DNA of 55,833 bases from Promethearchaeota archaeon (GTDB lineage: Archaea > Asgardarchaeota > Lokiarchaeia > Sigynarchaeales > SOKP01): positions 1-55,833 of the forward strand of contig WJIN01000152.1 in the NCBI GenBank assembly GCA_014730295.1, given 5' to 3'. The position numbers were made by a program, and so were the translations under genes. Shown one piece after another: positions 45,316 to 54,781 of the stretch. The notes beneath the pieces were generated by a model. The model searched no databases. It was given only the letters and a program-made list of their open reading frames with translations, and was not told the origin of the DNA. Positions within the stretch are counted from its first letter, which is position 1. The number at the start of each line of letters is the position of its first letter.

Positions 45316-46203
45316 ATGAATCTTAAAAGATATCAAAAACCTATAGTAATTTTTCTGGTGATATATACGTGTTTCACTATACCATTTTTTGCTCTATCTA
45401 TCTCTGTAGACGAGCCAAGATTTTCCACAATTCTTCCGTTTGATTCCATGATGATGCAGATAGGTTGTATTTTTCTTTTAATTCCGATTACCGGGATTAT
45501 TGGAGCATTATTGACGGGATACATCCTCGCACCTATATTCTTATTGATTTATAAAAAAACTATTGGTTTTAAGATGGAATTTGGAATCCAAGATCGAGAA
45601 AAGCCTCCCAAATTTAATAATTTATGGAGAGGAATTTTTCCATCCTTTTTGGCGATCAATTTAGCTTTACTTATTGGTACAACAGAATTTGGTCGTAATT
45701 ATATTGTTAGTCCTGAATACCTCGTTGGAGGAATGGGGAGTAAAATTTGGCAAATGGTGGCGTTTGCAGCTTTGATACCTTTCATAACAGGAGTAGCGAC
45801 AGCAATATTCTCGCCGGTATGGTTTTTATTGGATTCTGGTATTGTATTTTCCAATAAGAAAAAAGTTCTCAATAAAGTCGAACCCATCGAAGTTAGGAGC
45901 ATAGGGGGTTGGTATAATTATCTATTAAAAGGATATGCAGGAATAGGAGTCATAATTGCCTACATATTATTTTTAGGTGATATGTTGGTTGAATTCGAGA
46001 ATCCTTTTGATGGTGGTTTCATTTCTACTGCAATTTTACTCCCAATAATGCCTGTAGCTATAACTTTGCTTTTAATCCCATCGATGATTTTAATGGACTA
46101 TACTTTGGAATCGAGAAGGAAATACATACGGACTTTCGCAAAAAAATATTTGAAAATCGATGGACCTTTAGAGCATCCACTCGATCTCCATGTAATCAAT
46201 TAA
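45316..46203 (+). CDS. Stand-alone version of the FG-GAP proteins' C-terminal membrane domain
   Basis: This 295-residue protein has about seven membrane helices and no propeller. Its diagnostic block FLLDSGIVFSNKKK...KVEPIEVRSIGGWYNYLLKGYAGIGVIIAYIL lines up with LLDDAGIVYFRQLK...GDIEPISIWAQSIIKGVAGISALL of the two FG-GAP proteins at 27981-33320 (each shown here in pieces). The preceding helices align in the same order. So three genes in this window carry one unnamed membrane domain: twice fused to an integrin-like propeller, once free. The domain has no assigned function. A shared partner or conducting unit is possible. Confidence 0.72.
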   Translation: MNLKRYQKPIVIFLVIYTCFTIPFFALSISVDEPRFSTILPFDSMMMQIGCIFLLIPITGIIGALLTGYILAPIFLLIYKKTIGFKMEFGIQDREKPPKFNNLWRGIFPSFLAINLALLIGTTEFGRNYIVSPEYLVGGMGSKIWQMVAFAALIPFITGVATAIFSPVWFLLDSGIVFSNKKKVLNKVEPIEVRSIGGWYNYLLKGYAGIGVIIAYILFLGDMLVEFENPFDGGFISTAILLPIMPVAITLLLIPSMILMDYTLESRRKYIRTFAKKYLKIDGPLEHPLDLHVIN

Positions 46204-46239
46204 ATTCTTTCTTTTTTATTTCTCTGCAATGTTAAATCC

Positions 46240-49077
46240 CTAATCAATTACTTTGATTAATGCAAAACCTATTAAGTCACTAAAATATGTATGCGCATTT
46301 CTTTTTTTCATATCTTGTTTTTGGTCTTCAAAAAAGAATTCTAAATCATCTAATTTCCGCTTTGTTAGGTCAATATCCTTTCGAAGAAAGGTAATATCTT
46401 CTTCTAATTCCTTTATCCTTTTAAGACGTTCTTGTTTTTTCTTCTCATCATCTAGCTTGTTGATATTTTTGATTTGTCGTTCTGAAGGCCTCTGGGTTTT
46501 TTTTCGCATTAATTTATCCCTCAGAGTCTCTATTTTTCTTTTAAGAGTTTCTTTTTTATAATTATAGATCTTTTTCTTTTTTTCACGCTCAAATCGATAT
46601 ACTTTCGTATTCAACCTGAAGATTTCCTTTCTCCATTCCTTATTCATTTTTTTGGCCAATTGCTCTATTCGTTCGGTTAAGAATTTGAGATTGGGTACGC
46701 TTACACTTATATCTGGTTCTTTTTCCGAGTTAAAGTGGAAATGTTTCTCAAAATTTTTAATGTTTAAAATTATCTCTTCCAGTTGATATATTTGAGTACC
46801 ATTTTCATCAAAAATAACTGGGACAAGATTTTCCTCTATTAAAAATCCTTGAAATTTGGTTCTTAAGATACCTAAATATAGATTTTCAGCATTTTTTATT
46901 TTCTCTTGGTATTCCGTAGGTAGGCTTTCCCTTTTTAAACTTAAAACTGTAAAATTTCCACCAAAATTATCACTTTTACCATATTTTAAAACCTCGTTTA
47001 TGAGTGGATGTCCGAGTGCAAAGAAATCTTCTTCCTCCTTTATTTTGGCCAATTCTAAATCAAACGTGCCCTTATATTCCCGTTGAATAAGATTATTAGA
47101 ATATTTTAAGAAATTCTCAGATGGGGCGATATTTATCATATTTTCAATAGATAGAACAGATCTGTGAACGGAATTATTAGTTGGCTTAAATCTCCCATAT
47201 TTCCCATCATCTAAAGAGAAAAAGCTCTGAATAAGGTAAAACAATTCATTATGATTAAGTTTTACATCTTGGCAAGAGTTATATTTAATTAGCGTATCCA
47301 TCTGAAATGACTTCTTATCTATAAGCAAATCATCTAATTGCATTTCCATCTCATTGGCTTTCTTTATTTGAGTATCTAAGTCTCGATTAAATAATCTCAA
47401 TTTTTTCTGTTTATCATCATCCTCTGTAAAAATAAGCTCTTTAAAGTTCTTCTCAATCTTCCCAATTATGGGTTCTAATTTGCCAATAGACTCTTTAAAT
47501 AAATTAATACGTTTATTAAGTGCATAGATAATATCTGTTTCAATAGTGCCTTCCAAAAAGAAATTATAAATAAATATCTTCTCTGATTTTTGACCAATTC
47601 TATCCAATCTCCCGATTCTCTGTTCTAATTTCATTGGGTTCCATGGAAGATCGTAATTAATTAATGTTCTACAGAATTGAAAGTTTCGACCTTCTCCACC
47701 AACTTCAGTGGAGATTAATATTGAAAATGTGCTACTCTCTCTAAACCGCTCGACAGCTTCTGCTTTTTCTTGTTTATTCTTCCCTCCATAAAAAGTTTCG
47801 ACGAAGTATTCAGAGTTTTCTTTCATTATTCGTCGCTTTAAAAACGACATTGTATCAACAAACTGAGTAAAGATAATTATTTTCTCATTTGGATTCTTTT
47901 CATGTATCCCATTCAATAGCTCTAAAAGCTTCTCCGATTTGGAATCATAAGGGATGTTACTTAATTTTTGATAAAAATCTCTCAATATTTTTTCTTGGTT
48001 TTCTAAATCTAAGATGCTTTTATCGGATAATTTATCATATTCAATTGTCCCATTTTCAATATTTTCTTCCTCTAATTGAGATTCAAAATATTCGGGATCT
48101 TCTCCCTTTAGCGTTTCCAGGTAATCGATACTATTTTTTGTCCCTTGTATCTGTTCTAATCTTCGTTCAAGACTCTTCAGGAACGCATGTTTAGAACTTG
48201 TTAGCAGCTTTTGGAGGGTCGTGATTACAAATCCGAGACCGATATTTCTGTGTTTGAAATCTCCCGCCATATTATAGATTTTAGCTAAGTATAATCGGAT
48301 TTCATTATAAATATCAAGTTCTTCTTGTCTAGGTTTTACAAGTATTGTCTTAACAATTCGTTCATTAATATAATCCTTTGATATAACGTTTTTTTTTCTA
48401 TTTCTTATAAGAAATTTTGAAAGTGTATGTTCCTTTTCTAAATTTTTAATTATTTGTTTCTTTTTAGTGTCGATCTTGATTAAATCGAGGATAGCATCAA
48501 AAGATTTATTTTTAGGGACATATTCAAGATCTTTAAGCAATTTTATCGTGGTTTTAACTTCAAATTTGTTTAGGTTTTCAATTTGAGATACATTATTTAT
48601 GAGAAGATTGATAAATGGCATATTTTTTCTAAAATGCTCAAAATCACTAAAATTTTCAAATGCTTCCGGATGAATCAACTCGATTAATGAAAAGAGTTCA
48701 AATGAATGCAATTGTAAGGGTGTTGCGGTCAATAATAATAAAGATTCCGCGGTTTGAGCTAGATTTTTAGCTAATTTATAATTTAACGTCTCTCTATAAT
48801 TTCCAGTTGATTTATTGAGTAAATACCTTCTTAAATGGTGGGCCTCGTCAAATATTACAATATCCCAAGAAATTTGAGATAATAATGCAATATACTTAGG
48901 ATTTCGGGCGAATTGAAGCGAACACATGATCAAATTATCGTAATAAAACGGATTTTTCAATAAATTGGGATTATTTTGACTTCCTTTTTTGGTTAATTTC
49001 CTAATTTTCTTGCCATCATATATTTTAAAATCAATATTGAATTTGTTCGAAAACTCAAATTTCCATATAAAGCTTTC
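46240..49077 (-). pseudogene. 5'-truncated SNF2-family helicase
   Basis: The open frame runs from just after a TGA at 49078-49080 down to 46240. The usable ATG at 48960 gives 906 residues, but coding similarity extends upstream of it (KFNIDFKIYDGKKIRKL). Motif II (DEAHHLRR), III (LTATP), and C-terminal helicase motifs (ISTEVGGEGRNFQF, INYDLPWNP, RIGRLDRIGQ) are clear SNF2/RapA-type text. The Walker A lysine (motif I) and about 100-150 upstream residues are missing, so ATP hydrolysis is lost. A long C-terminal coiled coil ends the protein. Relatives include DISARM DrmD-like and HepA helicases. The break coincides with the start of the AT-richer island, so insertion or rearrangement probably removed the 5' end. 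Confidence 0.75.
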
Positions 49078-49094
49078 TCAATCAATAAATTCAT

Positions 49095-49114
49095 TTTTAT
49101 TTTATAAAATAAAA
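49095..49114 (-). terminator. 20-bp perfect palindrome downstream of the modular nuclease gene
   Basis: TTTTATTTTATAAAATAAAA is its own reverse complement. It lies 60 bases beyond the nuclease gene's stop (minus strand) and 17 bases before the break point of the SNF2 frame. It can form an all-A/T hairpin followed by T-rich sequence. It may act as a terminator, or as a recombination scar or target. Confidence 0.5.
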
Positions 49115-49173
49115 CCAAAAAACTCAAGAAACTTAACTTATATATCTATAAGCAAATAAAGAAATATGATAAT

Positions 49174-51606
49174 TCATTCCAAAAAAAGCCCTTTAAATAC
49201 TTTTACAAAAGATTTTCCTTTAAACTTTCCCTTAATGATAGGATTAGCTTCAAGAAATTTCAAAATAGCTCCTTTTAACGAATGACACTCTATTTCATAA
49301 ACATTTGATGGTGTAAACCCAACTACACGGATAGTAAAATCAATATTAGGAAAAACCGATTCTAAATGATCCTTTAATAAAATATAATAACAAAACAATT
49401 GTGGAATAGATTTCAAAACTTGTTGTTTTGTCCTTTTAAGATCCAAAATTGTGATTATATGTCCATCAATACTAAGTAAATCAATATGTCCTGTATAATA
49501 CCTATCCAAAGTATTTATGTACTTAAAACATGGAACTTCAATTGCTATAACATGATTAAAGGAATCATATATATGAGGCAAAATTTCAGCATGAGTTGGA
49601 AACCTGCTATGAACTTCATTAAACTTTCCAAAGAACTTGTTAGTAAATTTAAATATCTGATTATCGTATATGTTTTCAGAATATTTAATGTAATCAGAAA
49701 AAAAATTAAAAATATCATCAGAAAGAATCCAATTATCAACTGTGCCTCTAAACTTAAAAAAAGACGCTCTATATAAAGAACTTTTGAATATACTAAAAGG
49801 AAAATTAACCTTTTCAAATTGTTTAAAATATTCTAATAGAATATCTGCTAAGAGAGTATGATTAGACACAAAATTGTGATCATATTTAAAAGACAATTCT
49901 CCAAATTTATAAATATTATCAGTAATATGGGAATGTCTTAACCCCAAATAGTAAACGATTTCAGAATATTTAAACCCTCTCTGAGAAATAGCTCCATAAA
50001 ACCCCCCTCCATAATAATCTTGAATGGTACTTAAACTCGGAGCAAACCCTTCGATAATATTTGAATTCAACCTAAAAGCTTCAGTATTAATGTTACTGTT
50101 AAAATAATTTATAATATTTTGAAAAGCTTCTTCCCTTGTTCTAATGCCATTCTGCCAATCAAATGAGGACCATTTTGAAGGCTTAAATCTTAAACCCGCT
50201 TTATCAATAACTTCACTATAATGAATTCTTTTCCCAAAAATACCAGAAACAAAACTTTCATATCCATTATCTCTAAGATCAGCTAATGATGGTGCAATAA
50301 GCTCTTCTATACCCAATCTTTCTTTTAAATTATAATATATCTCTTCCAGAAAGTAATTAGTAGCATTTTCAAGAGCTTCTTCATAAGTTCTAGGAATACC
50401 GTCTTCGGACCAACTCAAAAAATCATATTTGCTTTTATTAGTAAATTTCAAACCAACAAGGTTCATTAAATCAGAATAATAAATGTTTCTATAATTTAAA
50501 GCACAATAAAAATTACCATCATAAAATTCATTAATTTGTTCATATGTTGGAGCAATACCTTCTAAAATAGAAAAAAATTCCTTGAATCTTTCTGTATATA
50601 TATTTTGCAAAAAATAATGAGCAGCATTTTCAAGAGCTTCTTCATAAGTTCTAGGAATACCGTCTTCTGACCAGTCAAGAAAATTCCACTTCGATTTTGA
50701 CCTTTCTATGTCCAAAATTTCTTTAATATCATTCCACTTAATATAATATCTAGAAAAAGCAGTGTTCAGATCTCCTAAACCCAATTCATTAAGATCCATA
50801 AGAGACAAACCATTTGAAAAATTTTCTATATCTATCTTTCCTTCTAAATAATGAGCAGCATTTTCAAGAGCTTCTTCATAAGTTCTAGGAATACCGTCTT
50901 CTGACCAGTCAAGAAAATTCCACTTTTGACCAGCAAATTTGTTTATTTCAGAAATTTCAAATCCCAACCTTTTTTTAACATCACTAAACTTAATATTATA
51001 ACTAAGTAAGGCTTCATAGAACCCAGATAGTCCCAAATTTTGTAATACAGAAACAGATAATGAGTTCAAATCTTGTAAATTTGCATTCTTCTGAAGATAA
51101 TGAGCAGCATTATCAAGAGCTTCTTCATAAGTTCTAGGAGTACCGTCTTCGGACCAAATCAAAAAACCATATTTTCTAGGAGGGCGATAATTTTCATTCA
51201 ATTCTTCTCCATGCACTATAGATAATCTTTTAACAACCCTATTAACTAAATGGATCGAACTAGAACATTTTTCCGCTATAGATTTTTTATTAATACTATC
51301 TTTATTTAACAGAACTTGATAAGTTAAACAAGCAAATTTTATAATATCATCTTTGAGTGAGGTTTCTAAATTTATATTTAAATTATTAGCAATTTTAGAC
51401 AAAATTTTATTTCGACCGTTCAAAATTTGATTATAAGAATAACCAAGTTTAAACAAAGCATAACATTCATCAATTACAAATTTGGATAAATCAATAGATA
51501 AGGGAAAACTCTGGAAAGAATTATAATTTTCAACACATTTCTTGCGCCCCAAACCACAAGAAGGCGATCCTAAATTTTTATTTACCCTTTTCTTCTCTTC
51601 CCTCAT
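49174..51606 (-). CDS. Modular putative nuclease: cyclin-like N-terminus, five ~80-residue modules, RecB/Cas4-type PD-(D/E)XK domain
   Basis: This 810-residue protein has three parts. Residues about 35-130 are helical and resemble a TFIIB-type cyclin fold (KFACLTYQVLLNKDSINKKS, AEKCSSSIHLVNRVVKRL), by eye only. Residues about 145-560 hold five modules; four begin with near-identical text (WSEDGIPRTYEEALENAAHY), the fifth is divergent (WQNGIRTREEAFQNII). Each ends in a variant of GFYEALLSYNIKFSDVKKRLG. Residues about 670-770 contain a RecB/Cas4-like nuclease signature: Glu690, Asp709 (GHIDLL), Asp722-x-Lys724 (LDLKRT) and a Q-x3-Y motif (PQLFCYY). The modules may recognise DNA or RNA and position the nuclease. 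No system of this exact order is known to me. Confidence 0.72.
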   Translation of the reverse strand: MREEKKRVNKNLGSPSCGLGRKKCVENYNSFQSFPLSIDLSKFVIDECYALFKLGYSYNQILNGRNKILSKIANNLNINLETSLKDDIIKFACLTYQVLLNKDSINKKSIAEKCSSSIHLVNRVVKRLSIVHGEELNENYRPPRKYGFLIWSEDGTPRTYEEALDNAAHYLQKNANLQDLNSLSVSVLQNLGLSGFYEALLSYNIKFSDVKKRLGFEISEINKFAGQKWNFLDWSEDGIPRTYEEALENAAHYLEGKIDIENFSNGLSLMDLNELGLGDLNTAFSRYYIKWNDIKEILDIERSKSKWNFLDWSEDGIPRTYEEALENAAHYFLQNIYTERFKEFFSILEGIAPTYEQINEFYDGNFYCALNYRNIYYSDLMNLVGLKFTNKSKYDFLSWSEDGIPRTYEEALENATNYFLEEIYYNLKERLGIEELIAPSLADLRDNGYESFVSGIFGKRIHYSEVIDKAGLRFKPSKWSSFDWQNGIRTREEAFQNIINYFNSNINTEAFRLNSNIIEGFAPSLSTIQDYYGGGFYGAISQRGFKYSEIVYYLGLRHSHITDNIYKFGELSFKYDHNFVSNHTLLADILLEYFKQFEKVNFPFSIFKSSLYRASFFKFRGTVDNWILSDDIFNFFSDYIKYSENIYDNQIFKFTNKFFGKFNEVHSRFPTHAEILPHIYDSFNHVIAIEVPCFKYINTLDRYYTGHIDLLSIDGHIITILDLKRTKQQVLKSIPQLFCYYILLKDHLESVFPNIDFTIRVVGFTPSNVYEIECHSLKGAILKFLEANPIIKGKFKGKSFVKVFKGLFLE
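50613..50925. repeat. 79-bp identical direct repeat within the modular nuclease gene
   Basis: Bases 50613-50691 and 50847-50925 are identical over 79 bp by eye. Shorter, slightly diverged copies of the same core occur near 50370-50410 and 51100-51155. They encode the WSEDGIPRTYEEALENAAHY start of each module. Near-identity at the DNA level in a protein whose module interiors differ strongly means recent amplification or ongoing gene conversion of this edge. Confidence 0.85.
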
Positions 51607-51620
51607 ATTCTAAGAATATG
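51604..51620 (-). promoter_or_regulatory. Inverted repeat overlapping the start codon of the modular nuclease, next to a TATA box
   Basis: CATATTC (51604-51610) and GAATATG (51614-51620) are perfect 7-bp inverted arms around TAA; the first arm contains the start codon. A TATA run (51622-51636, TTTATATATAAAA on one strand) lies about 20-30 bases before the ATG, so the mRNA is probably leaderless and the palindrome covers the transcription start. A dimeric repressor bound here would shut the gene; the RHH gene at 52655 is a candidate. Confidence 0.5.
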
Positions 51621-51670
51621 GTTTTATATATAAAAATATTCATCAAAAATAAAAAATAGAGTATAAAATA

Positions 51671-52508
51671 TTAACCATCTGAAACAAAATTAGATTTAAG
51701 AAATAATTGATAATAGTCTTGTTCAAACCCGTTCCTAAAATCTTTTGAATTACTGACCATAATATGTTCTTTCTTAAAATCAATTTCATCTTTAGATTTT
51801 TTCTTTGTTTTTTGATATGTTATAATTGCTTTCCAAAATTTTCTGTTTGTATAACTCCCTTGTTTTTTGAGATATTTTTCCAAACTAATTTCTTGTAATT
51901 TTGGCTTAATACCTATTTCTCGTAATTAAATAATTTCTTTTTCCATTTTCTTCGCTGTCACGATATAAGTTGCTAAACCTCGGGGCGATATTTCATAAAT
52001 AAGTTCAAATGGACTTCCTGCGACAATATTTGCAAAATGTAAAATGAAATAATGATGAGTTGCACCAACATAAAAAATATATTTTCTCAGAGGTTGGGCG
52101 ACTTTTACTTTCAATAACCATAGGGCGAATTGGTTTACAAATACTCTTTCACTTTGAATAAACAAATCAGAGGCTGGTAAATTATAATCTGGGCGTAATT
52201 TGTGCATTTCTAATGTATATGGAATGATTGTAAGAGGCTCTGATAAAATCACTTTCTCAAATGTTTCATTTTCTCTTACTGCTTTTAAAGAATTGTGTTC
52301 TGTTCCTTCTGAAATCCTTTTTCTCCCGTATCTTTCCCTTGTTTTATCAGCTCGTCCGCATGATAAAAAGACTAAATCTTTGCTTGTGTCTGGAAGCCAT
52401 TAAATCACAAAATAAATAACATTTCGAAATTTTTGAGTTTAATTTATTCCCACAAAAGGGACACTCTTTTGATTTATCAATTATACTTTCTGGCAAATTT
52501 TGAGTCAT
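51671..52508 (-). pseudogene. Decayed gene with N-terminal zinc-ribbon, broken by a frameshift and an in-frame stop
   Basis: The ATG at 52508 opens MTQNLPESIIDKSKECPFC (zinc-ribbon-like CPFC...C...C). After about 35 codons the reading shifts frame near 52400. The second frame (WLPDTSKDLVFLSCGRADKT... to KKMEKEII) ends at TAA 51926-51928. Exactly in frame beyond that stop, coding-like text continues (LREIGIKPKLQEIS, then EKYLKKQGSY...NFVSDG) to 51671. The three pieces together would make a protein of about 280 residues. I recognise no family for the body. A gene of the same AT-rich island, inactivated twice, is the simplest reading; sequencing error could explain one lesion but hardly both. 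Confidence 0.6.
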
Positions 52509-52654
52509 GTCTTATTACTAAATGAATTTGTTGAGCTTTTAACTTAAATTTGATTCTTTTACAGTAAAATTATTAATCATTTATTGGCAATGAATTTCAC
52601 TGATTTATTTTATTGTATAAGAATCAATATTTAAAACAAGATTCAAATATTAAA

Positions 52655-52987
52655 CTAGATCTCTAAATTCTTTAAATCAGAATGTTTAATTTTCGTAAAA
52701 TCAAATTCTATTCTTTTCAAATCAATTATATCGAGATTTTTTTTTAATTTTTCTAAATTTAAATCAATAATTTCATTCGCTTGATTTATTTTTTTTAAAG
52801 AATTTATGAATTCTCCCAAATCCATATTAGCTTTTCCTTTATTTTTCAGATTATACATATGTGAAAAAATAGATTCCCTAATAAAGTCGCTTAGATTTAG
52901 ATTTCTCTCATCAGCAAAATTTTCAATTAATTCTCTCTCCTCTTCGGTGAATCTAATACCTACTAATTGATCTCTTTTGCCATTCAT
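52655..52987 (-). CDS. Ribbon-helix-helix (CopG/Arc-type) DNA-binding protein
   Basis: This 110-residue protein starts with a ribbon-helix-helix: strand QLVGIRF, helix TEEERELIENFADERN, then LNLSDFIRESIFSHM. This is the pattern of CopG-type regulators and plasmid mobilisation accessory proteins. The C-terminal 60 residues are helical and probably mediate dimer or partner contacts. It may regulate the nearby nuclease promoter, whose 17-bp palindrome is of a size suited to an RHH dimer, or act as an antitoxin; no toxin is adjacent. Confidence 0.8.
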   Translation of the reverse strand: MNGKRDQLVGIRFTEEERELIENFADERNLNLSDFIRESIFSHMYNLKNKGKANMDLGEFINSLKKINQANEIIDLNLEKLKKNLDIIDLKRIEFDFTKIKHSDLKNLEI

Positions 52988-53315
52988 TTTTAATTTACTA
53001 ATCAGAAGTGAATTAAATAAAACTAAATTGCAATAAAATTTTTAGATTCAATTTCATATAATTTTGTTTTATTGATAAGTTAATAATAATATTTTAACAC
53101 AATGAAACTAATGGGTTAATATGCATAAAAAGAAATACAGGGTACATATTGAACTATAAATAAACACTTTAAATAACTAAGGAAGAATATTCATGTTAAA
53201 CAATGATAATTATTGTTAAATACTTAAAAATTAATAAAAAAGAATTAGAGTATAATGATTAAAATATCTCAAAAAAATAAAAAATGATATTTTAAGCAAA
53301 TCAAAGTTTCAAAAT
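52988..53315. other. AT-rich divergent intergenic region
   Basis: No coding frame is seen. Base composition is extreme in A and T. It should hold the divergent promoters of the RHH gene (minus) and the unknown 221-residue gene (plus). No long repeat or RNA was noticed. Confidence 0.45.
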
Positions 53316-53981
53316 ATGAAGAGACAAAAAAAAATATATTTAGGACACCTTAATAATACTCCCATATTAGAGAGAATAGCAAAGGACAACCCTAGTTATA
53401 TTTATTTTATATGTTTCTTGGGTAGTAAAGGTAAACTTCCAATATATTCTCAAATCAATGATATAGAAGTAGATTGTAGAGCATTACATAATAAGTATAG
53501 ACTAACTAAGTTCATACCACAATCCGAGAGAGTAGGTCATTACGTAACTCAACATGATTGTCAATTAAGAAGTCCTGGTAAAAAGGTTTTTAATGAATTA
53601 AAAATGAATGGTATTTGTAAAAAATTATGGGAATTTCTTAAAAGCAATGAAAATTGCACGAGAAAAGAATTTAATAAGCATTTTAATGAAAGATTCTCTT
53701 TTGAAGTAAATCCAAATTCAAGACTTAAACAAAAAATTAGAGAATATAGAGAAAAATATGATACTAGTTTTCCTGGTAGAGAAATTTCCTATAGAAATAT
53801 GATAGTTAAACCTGTCCTAAAAGGAAATAATTTTTATTATGAATTCAAAATAGAATGTTTTTGCTCAAATTTGATTCTTAAAGAATTAAATATGAATTAT
53901 TATAATAAAGAATTTTCAATTGAATGTGATCAATGTCATAAAATATATCATATAATCTATAATTTTTTATGTTATTGGTAA
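53316..53981 (+). CDS. Unknown 221-residue protein with C-terminal cysteine pairs
   Basis: I do not recognise this protein. The C-terminal 45 residues hold CFC and CDQCHK separated by about 25 residues (ECFCSNLILKEL...SIECDQCHK), which look like a four-cysteine zinc ribbon. The middle (about 108-150) is basic and helical (ENCTRKEFNKHF, RLKQKIREYREKY), which could bind nucleic acid. Codon use is very A/T-rich, like the rest of the island. A viral or plasmid origin is plausible by context. Confidence 0.65.
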   Translation: MKRQKKIYLGHLNNTPILERIAKDNPSYIYFICFLGSKGKLPIYSQINDIEVDCRALHNKYRLTKFIPQSERVGHYVTQHDCQLRSPGKKVFNELKMNGICKKLWEFLKSNENCTRKEFNKHFNERFSFEVNPNSRLKQKIREYREKYDTSFPGREISYRNMIVKPVLKGNNFYYEFKIECFCSNLILKELNMNYYNKEFSIECDQCHKIYHIIYNFLCYW

Positions 53982-54093
53982 TTTTCACCATAATATAAAT
54001 ATATAAATAATTCTATAATAATTTATAGATATAAAATTATAGTAGTATAATTAATTTCATTATAATGAAAAAAAATTGAAGGGGCAAAAAATT

Positions 54094-54777
54094 ATGAAAA
54101 AAGATCCATTAAGTATTGCAACTTCCCTTGTTTTTAATCTGAATTTATTAAGAGAGGGAATAGAATATAATATAAATGAAATAAAGTCTCTAAGAAATCT
54201 TGAAAATCATTGGAACACAATTCAAAAATACATCAAGATGTTAAATATAGTTAAGAAATTTTCTCCTGAATTCGAATTGAAAGATTCTAAAATTATAATT
54301 AGACATTCTGAACTATATCGAAGACTTGACCAAGTAGAGAGATTTATTTTACATCTTTCTAATATTGACGCGGAGGAACCAGAGAGTGCTATTGAATTAC
54401 CTGAAGAGTTTGATATAGAAAAGATTGAGGAATCTGAAGGATATCTTTATGATAGAATAGGGGAAAATAAATATTATCTAAGGAAGAGTGGTAAAAATAT
54501 ATTTAGATTAATAAAAGAAAATCTGTCTGAACTTATTTTTCAAAATAAATCGTGGGATGATATTTTTCCATTTGACTCGGAAACAACTAGTTCAGAAGAA
54601 GGCGGGGTTATTATCAATTTATCTGATCAAATGGATTATTACAATGAATTTATTGATATTGGATTACCAATGGATGAAAAAATTGAAGTTAAAAATATTT
54701 TTTCAGGACATTTGACAATTCCTGATATTAATGGAGTAAATAATTCTGGGGAAATTGAGTTATTAACAGAGGGATAA
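54094..54777 (+). CDS. Winged-helix-like protein, coupled to a DUF3467-like gene
   Basis: This 227-residue protein begins with a probable winged helix-turn-helix (about 5-65: NLNLLREGIEYNINEIKSL, NLENHWNTIQKYIKML). A helical, acidic middle follows and then an acidic C-terminus rich in Asp, Glu and Ser. I chose ATG 54094, which has AGGGG about ten bases upstream; a TTG at 54076 is the alternative. It ends four bases before the next gene, so they are co-translated. A transcription regulator is likely, but its target is unknown. Confidence 0.65.
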   Translation: MKKDPLSIATSLVFNLNLLREGIEYNINEIKSLRNLENHWNTIQKYIKMLNIVKKFSPEFELKDSKIIIRHSELYRRLDQVERFILHLSNIDAEEPESAIELPEEFDIEKIEESEGYLYDRIGENKYYLRKSGKNIFRLIKENLSELIFQNKSWDDIFPFDSETTSSEEGGVIINLSDQMDYYNEFIDIGLPMDEKIEVKNIFSGHLTIPDINGVNNSGEIELLTEG

Positions 54778-54781
54778 GAAA

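Noticed and set aside
46240..49077. Naming a complete DISARM defence system from the SNF2 helicase
   Set aside because: The DISARM methylase and other Drm genes are not adjacent, the methyltransferase in the window is over 40 kb away, and the helicase is truncated.
49174..51606. CRISPR-like interpretation of the regularly spaced repeats in the nuclease gene
   Set aside because: The repeats lie in one continuous reading frame at 234-260 bp intervals and encode protein modules. No short repeat/spacer array and no cas operon is present.
49174..51606. Calling the nuclease's N-terminus a true TFIIB-like transcription factor
   Set aside because: The zinc ribbon and core TFB motifs are absent and the cyclin-like similarity is only by eye; it stays a structural suggestion.
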